Assembly (NCBI GenBank): GCA_021234155.1
Contig: JAJEKV010000028.1
Coordinates: 10,806,134-10,870,133 of the forward strand
Source of the DNA: Isoetes taiwanensis
Lineage: Eukaryota > Streptophyta > Lycopodiopsida > Isoetales > Isoetaceae
Length of the DNA stretch: 64,000 bases
Direction: 5' to 3'
The position numbers and the translations under genes were made by a program. The notes below the pieces were generated by a model. It made no database searches and was not told where the DNA came from. It saw only the letters and a program-made list of their open reading frames with translations. Below, piece by piece: positions 56,325 through 64,000 of this stretch. Each line of letters opens with the position of its first letter. Positions within the stretch are counted from its first letter, which is position 1.

Positions 56325-59300
56325 TGGACATGCGTTCTTGATAGGGATGATTACTTAGATAAGGTAGTATGTCAAATTTTGCTTTTTGGCACATGTTCTT
56401 CCACAAAAGACTGATGGGCCCAAAATATCTTGCTATTTAATATGTAAAACCAGTTAGGTGCAATTTAGCCTCGTTCGCCTATCATGTCATACCACTTGGC
56501 ATCTTTTACTTTCCAGAATGTTAACAAAAACAAAAAATACAAGCATCGAACTTTATACCCGACGTTCTGTAAATTTCACCTGACATTCTGCGATTCTAGC
56601 CATCATTCCGACCACTTAATTGCATCTAATTAATTGTCAGATTACATGACAAAGAGCTAATGTGTGTTACATTGTTGCATGTAACCATACAATTCATCTC
56701 AACTATCCTTGGTCCCAAAACTATTTGGCCTATAAGAATCCTTAACAACTTTCATCCGAACTAAAATATATTAGAAGAAAATGCTTGGAATGTTTACAAA
56801 TATAAAGGGAGAAACATAGAGTGCGTCTCACACACTTTTAGCATAGCACAGCTCTGTCAAATTCAAGTGTTATGGTGTTATAAAAGTAGCTTCACCCCAG
56901 AAACGTGTGCCTCACAATCACGGGCATTGAGTCGTGGATGTGTGGAATGGGTAGATGTATTAAAATTCATAGGTGAAATAGATAGTTGTAGGTTTGTTGT
57001 GTATAAATTTTGTGTGATAAGAACTGAAGATGTTATAAGTATTTACATGTTGAGTGAAGTAGAATGGATATTCTACCCAAGGATAAAAAATTGACCTTAT
57101 AACGTTTAAGTAGGAACAAGTATTAAAGAAAGTGCATATGAAACACATTGATTTGGTACATCGAAATGCCATTTTTCATAGAACAAATGTACAAAAACTA
57201 TTCAAATTTAGTTGTCAAAATACACCTTTTAGAGTTAAAATAGATGAACAAAATATTAGGTGCATATATACAAAATATGCACACCTTGATTCAAATCCAC
57301 TTTCAAAATTTGTGAAAGGTGGACAATGGAATTTCATAATCACCAATGACAAAGTTCTATCATTACTATTGAAATGATAGGGAGTAAATAGGGGGTTTAT
57401 AGTTGTGTTTAAAATAATTATTGCATGAATTTTGTGCTTGGATGATAAATTCAGCATGATGAATATCTGTTGCACACATGAAACACATGAATCTAAATCA
57501 AACCCCCAAACCCAAAGCTCCTTGTATTACAAAGATCTTTTGATATTGTATAAAGAAAATAACTTAAGGAGAATGTCTCCTAGGAAGGAAACATATAATA
57601 CAACGCTACCTAAAAAGTTGAGATCGTCCACCATTATAGATATGATGGGCTCCTAGAACTATATCAAATAATAATAATAATAATAATTCTTAGGTGGCAA
57701 TTAAATGTATAAATATAGAAGGAAGGAAGGTTCTTTTATCGTCCCGCTTTAGAGGACCTATCATTAAATTAACCAGGTGCGGCAAGCGGGCTGCTACGGG
57801 ATTAAACCCTCCCCTTAGGAGGGAAAAAGCGTCAGTAGCAACAAGCTTTCTTGGCAGTGTACAAATATACATACACACATGAATTCCATGAATTCCCGGC
57901 ACCTCAGTGGGCGCCCGTGATGAGTCCGGATCAAAACCTCCACAGGAGGTAGGAGCCAAAGTTGAGCCCAGCGTCTGAGTAGCTTCGTCAGGGGGCGAGA
58001 CCGAGTCGCACCAAGAGAATGTGAGCCGAATCGACTATAAATTTGGGCCGACTGGAAGAGCATGGCTTTCATCCTCAACAACCCCAGTGAACAACAGCAA
58101 AGCTGTCTGGCGCGGGTTCTCAACTCCATGAGCCCGTCTCAAGCCAAGAAGATGGTGGGGCCTGTTGAATGGATGTGATCCTGCGCTTCTTCATGGGCAA
58201 AGCCCCGACAGCGAGTAGGTACAGCAATGCCTCGAACCCGAAGTCATATTATGGTGACCGATTTTTAGACTTGGAGCAGCTAATGATTGGCGAGTATAAG
58301 TGCGCATGTACACTTTTAGATGCTTCAACCTAAAAAGGGGAAACCATTATTAGCAAAGGAATATCAAATACAATTCCCGAGCTCCATTTTTATATGTAAA
58401 TAACAACTTACTCAACAAATGCTTACATATCTGGACCTTACCATTAGGTTGTCATAAAGAAGAATTGTTATGGGCTCTATGTCCATCTGATTTCAAGCGT
58501 TGACCAATTTATAAGTGTCATCTGCAATGGAGATTGAAGTTGAGATTGAAAGCAGATTGTGCCCGATACTGTGATCGAATATATGGTGACTGAGCCACTT
58601 ATCATTTTACACTATTAGACCATAAGAAATCCAAAACCTCAATCTAATAAAGGTTGACTCTCACAAAGGGAAATGAATCGCGAAAATCTAGTGGGGAAGT
58701 ATCCAGGCTATTCAACATGCGATTCTTGAATCTGTGGAGTAGGATGTTTGTTGTCTTCATTTGTTCTAACATATTGCATATTGTATACGGATCACACATC
58801 TCGAATGAACTCGGTGCTCCACATTTAATCGATCCAAAGCTACTTAATAATCCTGTTTTAAAGGGATGACCATTCGGTTTTCCAATAGTACATCTGACAA
58901 AATGCTCAAATGCTTGAGCCCGGTGGACTCATAACTTCACATGTACGGTATTTTTGGCTTATGTGATATAATTAAATGACCATAGAAAGGTATATGGCGG
59001 GGGTCAGGTTTCAACTCACTTCATTAAGTATATGCATGTAAGCGTCGAGAAACAAATTAGAGGAGGTGTAACCTTCGCCTCATGGTAGTCAATTATATTC
59101 TTCACCCTATTGTTTGAGACAAAGATATCATTATGCGCAGTTTAACGGCGAATCCACAACCAAAGTCGGGTTTGGGAAATCTTGGGCCACACGATGGCTA
59201 TCATATCCCTTTTTGGAGTCAGACCCATTGCCTTCAAGTTACCCATGTAATCCCAACTTCAATACCTAAGTCTGGAACATAAATCCCCTCTCCAGAACAA

Positions 59301-62300
59301 TGCTCGTTCAAACTTTTTTCATAAGTTGGAGGGCGGAACCCTTACCATAGCAAATGATATTGAGAATATTACACGATCCCTTTTTTGCTTTCGTTGATAT
59401 GTTGCCAAACATAACAACACTAAAATATTACTATTTAGATGTAGTAATTTTTTCAATAAAAAATAATCCGGGGAATATATAAAGGAGACCTAAAATACCC
59501 TATGTAATGTGGCAATACCTCAACTACAAGGAACTGTTACCCATGGTTATATCGACCGAGGCAAAAGATAACAAGGTCTTTTTACGGAGGTTTGCCCCTC
59601 AAGTGGCGGAGGATGAGGTGGCCAATCATACTTGAGAAAGTTTATGTTTTATAATCGATCAAAATTGCTATTTTAGAACATTGTATTTTTTGAAGATGAT
59701 GGTACCCATTTGCATCACTAGCGTATTTGAGCTCCTCTTGGACTAGGATCAACTAGACACATGGACATTGGGGTTTGGAGTGTAACGTGTTAGTTACCTG
59801 GTGCTCTAAATGGATACATGCTTTTCTAAATTGCTTTTGTGAAATTTTTGTGCGTTGCACTTGTAGCTTTCGTTAAATGAAAAAAGATATAACCTATTGG
59901 CCGAAGCCATGGCTGTGGCTCTGCTCTAAAAAGAAAGTCTATAATTAGCTCTTGGTCAAAGCCAATTAAATGTTTGTAATAGGGAAGCTACAAAACGTTA
60001 AACTTAACTGGTGATGCGAGATGCATTCGATTAAGTTAACATTGTAACTTAACTAAAGCTTGTGTGAAGGCATTTTTTGGTTAACCATTAACTTAACAAG
60101 ACCATGTTTGAACAAAATAGTTAAGTTAATTTTCTACTTTTTTATAACTAATGCTTGGTGTGAGTCTTTAACTTGTCTTGGTTAAGTCAAGTTATTTAAG
60201 CGAACTTAACTATTTTTAGTTGCGAATGCAATTGTTATATTAAGTTTAACTAGGTAGTTATTTTTTTTAACTTAACCTAACTTAATGAAGTGTGAATAGA
60301 CCCTTCGCGTGAGGATAAAATAATATTCTCTAGTTATAAACAAATTATAATATGAACATCTCCATTAAAGCCAAATTGGGCCTTCAAGAGATAAGCCATT
60401 AGTGACCAAGCTGGGCCTCATCATGCTTTTTAGCTTGGTCATGTTGTGAGAATAACTTGTGCTCATTTTTCACCAAAATATGTTTTTGCTCCCTATCCAC
60501 TATATATAATGATCCTTCTAGTAATGTGGGGACTCGATTTCTTTTCATTCTTCTCATTTTGGAATCATGTTGGAATCAATGTCATTAACACAATGCTTTT
60601 CTTTTCCAACAAAAGGATCAATCCACTTAGAAACAAGATATATCCCAAGCTTCACTCCCATAGGGTGACTTCTTCACTTCACCCTGTTCTTTAACATCAT
60701 TTTATTGTTGCAAACATAGGGACTTTCCATGGTGCTTGCACTCTTCACATTAGTGCCGGCAATCAACATCTTAATCAAAGTCATTCTCTTCATATGGAGT
60801 AACTTCTTAATTTTGAAAACCACCCTCTTTATTAATGCACATGAATAAATTACAAAATCCCATGGCACGATTACACAAGGCACGTGAAGATGTTGACTCA
60901 TGAATATGTTCGGTTTCGATTTCCATAATGGGTGGAGTCCTATTCGGGGTTAATAATATTGGTCTACGAGACCTCAAAACCATATCGTATATCTCTCCAG
61001 ACATAATATATCATGGTAATGGTATCTTCCCCAATCATTTGAAACCAATCATGAAGTCTAAGTGGAAGACTTTAGTGCTGAGCTTGACCGGATATAAAAC
61101 AATAGTCTGCACTTATGGGAAAACCCAAAAATAAAGATAGTAGCCTTTTGTACATGCACTTATGGGATCGTCACCAAAGATTTAAAAAAATTCTTGATTT
61201 CCTCCACAACAAAGTTTGATGCACCCATTTTCCGTCGCATTCGCAATTTTATGGTATTGAAGTTATATCACCCTAAAAACTTCTCAATCTCCCTCATTAC
61301 GCTATACTACCCTTTCTAGCTCTTGTCAAACACTTGGGCCAAAGAGCCTAAGGAGGACAAACACATCCAACGTATGTTGCAAACAAAATAGGATATTCTC
61401 TATTTTATCATCCGAATCACGGAGCAAAAATACAAGATGGATAGTGCGATGCAAGCCTTGAATATCATCTTGACATGAAAAACAACTCCTTCCACCCAAA
61501 GCGGGTTGTGGAGATGAATGCATCATCTCTTCATCAAATGCATAATGTTGTGCATGTATTTATCTTCTCTTTTTTATCACTATATTGTGCACATGAATTT
61601 CCACCGAGACAAACGTTATAAACCATTTCTCTTGCTTGTCTAGTGCCTTTCAAAGTGCAAAAGGTTTGTTATCGAAAAACATAAGGGTTATACTTAAGCG
61701 GAAAAATGTGATTAACCAAAGAAATAGGTAATACACAGGGATTATCAATGAAACAAACCATGGACCTTTATTATCATGCTTTTGCAATATCTCCATTGAT
61801 GGTGAGACCATGGACGAGACAACATTAGTCACTATATAAAGATGGGGTTTGAAATGTAGACCCATTACCTTTTTTATTCTGTTCTTGCTGGATGAATTAT
61901 TGGAGTAAATGTACACTCTTTCATCTAAACAATTCCTTTCTCTTTCTTGACTTTCTAATTTCTCAACCTTTTCCTATCCTCCAATACAAACCTTCATTAC
62001 CATTCATGATAATTTACGCCCAAGAACATCATCGGAGCTCTGAAGTAGATATCAAGTATTAATAATCATTATGCAAGGTATAAGATACTTGAACTTTCTT
62101 CTCCCTTTTGAGAACGACATAAAGGTGCCATTTAAACTTGAATGGGGCCGTGAGTCACCCGGGGATTTTTTTCGTTTCAAACAAAGATAATTTGGATCCA
62201 CTCTGTCAGAACTTTTTGTTTATGAAATAGCCATGTCCTAGAGAACAATAGCATGTAAAACAAATGGTACAAGTAATTAAGCGTTGTTAATCTCAACACT

Positions 62301-64000
62301 AGCTTTGCTTCCCAAAGACTTTATGGTTCCATATTACCTTTCATCACGAGAAGACCGTCTAAGTTAAGAAAAGACATGAATGCTCCTGGGATGAGAATAA
62401 ATGTATTGCATAAACCAAATAAGAAAATAAACATAGTATTATACCTCTTGTTTTGATGGAATGGCCTTTCCTAATCCATTGAATGATCCCGACATATTAC
62501 GCATTAGAAGAGTAACGTTGAGTTTTTGAGAAGCAAGCGAAGGAACAAACAAAGAAGATTGGATCCACCCCATTGCACAATAGCAGAGAGAATCGGCTAT
62601 AGTGGAAGCACGAAGTTATAATGGCTCTTGACGCTAGAGTGGCAAAGCCCTTTGTGGCAACCAAGAAATATGGCCCTGTTTAGATAGATTCTAAGCGTGC
62701 TCAAGACAACAAAAGTGCAGTCGGATTCGAGAATCGCCATCGCCATGGCTCCAAATAGCAAGATTCGATTCTGAACAACGGTTCCCACGAGTTCACGCCG
62801 GCCCAACAACAATGGCGGCAAAAGTTTCTGAGTAAAGTAGGTTTGGAAGCGGTTATCAAGATATCCTAGTATATTCCAAAGATATACCTAGGATATATCA
62901 AAAGCCCACATAAACAGGTTTGCCCCCTAGGGCAACCCAAAATACTGTGTTCTTAGGTAATAAAGCATACATGTTCAGTCGCCAAAATAAAAGAAAAAAA
63001 AAAGAAAAGAAAAAGAAAAGTATGACATGTATTTTTCTCTAATCAATATAACAACTATATCTGAAACTTATTTTCCTTAAAACTTAAATTCCATCTTATA
63101 GAACATTGTTATTTAAAGTTAAACAATATATTAAAGCAAAAACTATTAATGTTTGAATGGTTAAAAGGTCAGATAATGGGTCATACTCCTACGAATATTT
63201 CATTCCAGTCTTCAAGATCGCCATAAAGGCTCGTAAGCGCTATAATTTACGGATCTATCCGGGCTTAAGTTAAAAGAAACAAAGGTGCTGCAAGACGAGT
63301 TTACCCTCCATGGCGGAGGATGGATAAATTAATTCCACGTTCAAAGTTTTGACAATCAATTTAAAACCATAACCCACAACATTTGGAACTAAATTTTATA
63401 TTTGCTCAATATTTGATCATGTCACGGTAAAATTCCATTTGGAAGCCTTCTGCAGCCATATATGTTACATCCATACATAAAGAACTCAAAGGGGACTCAT
63501 AGAAATCATAAATGCTTATGTTACAAGTAATAACAAAAGAACCTCGGCTCAAAACAAGTTGCTTCCCAGCGTCCGCTTTCTCCATGCCATGGTACATTTT
63601 ACGTGGCTTGCGAAAAATTCGGTTAAGCATCAATAATAAGTAGTATTGGTGCCCGTGTGTTGCGGGGCATAAGTTGGATGTTTGCATAAAGCTCATACAA
63701 AGCCTCAAGACATGACATCAAGTTGCCACAATTGTTAATCTCCACATCGAATTCCTCTGCAAATTAGAGTAGGCCCAATGTCAAAAAACCATAAAAGAGC
63801 ATGCAAATGGCTTTTTAAAAGCATTTTAATTGGGATGTGTCTATTAAGAGTCATGGAGGTCTATTCCTCTCCTCTCAAATTAAGTAATGGCTTTTAAAGA
63901 TTTTTCCAAAAATTTTAAAATCTTCAAAAAATCTCCAAGTTGTATGGGTAGCTAACCAAAATGTAACTAGCCACATGCTATTTAACAACCATATTTGAAC
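56325..64000 (+). repeat. Large direct duplication, copy B (runs off the window)
   Basis: Copy of 29386-37219 with a net loss of about 150 bp. It contains damaged forms of the unknown-gene exons (about 58260-59290), the GTTAAGTT block (59995-60305), the ankyrin-gene exons (about 61800-63260) and the palindrome repeat (62830-62941). Changes relative to copy A fall mainly at CAG/CTG sites. Near 63770-63940 there are A/T-rich insertions not present in copy A. No gene here is intact. Confidence 0.95.
62830..62941 (+). repeat. Palindrome-bearing repeat, copy 3 (in copy B)
   Basis: Third copy of the repeat at 36100, with the arms damaged by indels (ATATCCTAGTATATTCC and GATATACCTAGGATATATC). It belongs to duplication copy B and is not an independent insertion. 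Confidence 0.75.

Overview
This window is plant nuclear DNA. It holds one fully readable long intron-rich gene (a plastid starch-branching enzyme with 23 coding exons), one shorter readable gene (an SMN-like snRNP assembly factor), nuclear-type tRNA-Arg and tRNA-Gly genes, and much decayed plant-type transposon sequence (LINE, Copia, Helitron-like PIF1 helicase, SINE-like and foldback elements). Nothing fixes the species. Compact SBE introns (about 70-900 bp) and a decaying gene whose last exons carry an ECTFTPII motif of a kind I associate with flagellar proteins hint at a non-angiosperm land plant, but only weakly.

Layout. 1.7-3.15 kb: SMN-like gene, + strand, five exons, telo-box motifs around exon 1. 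7.4-10.1 kb: GC-rich decayed element on the - strand, a PIF1-type helicase followed by an endonuclease/exonuclease/phosphatase domain. 11.2-12.2 kb: Copia gag/protease remnant. 12.28-14.24 kb: a roughly 1 kb tandem duplication, each copy carrying a tRNA-Arg(ACG)-like and a tRNA-Gly(CCC)-like gene. 15.3-15.9 kb: AT-rich foldback. 16.0-17.0 kb: coding-like fragments resembling RPA70. 17.47-20.31 kb: dead LINE on the - strand, into which a 401-bp 5'-truncated LINE jumped on the + strand with a 13-bp target duplication. 20.92-28.35 kb: starch-branching enzyme gene, - strand, open throughout.

29.39-37.22 kb: a segment present again, in the same orientation, from 56.33 kb to the window end. It contains three exons of an unknown gene and the last exons of an ankyrin-repeat gene whose upstream exons lie at 38.6-40.3 kb; that gene carries several breaks. 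A short repeat with a perfect 16-bp palindrome occurs at 36.1, 40.9 and 62.8 kb. 41-50 kb: a young foldback transposon (43.5 kb), a possible LTR (45.4 kb), a truncated LINE (46.9-48.7 kb) and a cluster of tRNA-derived SINE-like units (49.3-49.8 kb). 50.2-51.3 kb: a second PIF1 helicase remnant. 52.6 kb onward: damaged coding-like pieces and the second copy of the duplicated segment.

The most striking signal is how the two copies of the 7.8-kb duplication differ. Sites reading CAG or CTG in the first copy are mostly changed in the second, very often to a form containing CG. This looks more like sequencing error at methylated CHG sites, or an uncollapsed assembly duplicate, than biological divergence, and it affects how reading frames after about 52.6 kb should be judged. 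The window is otherwise two housekeeping genes set in transposon-rich DNA; no operon-like or defence system is visible.
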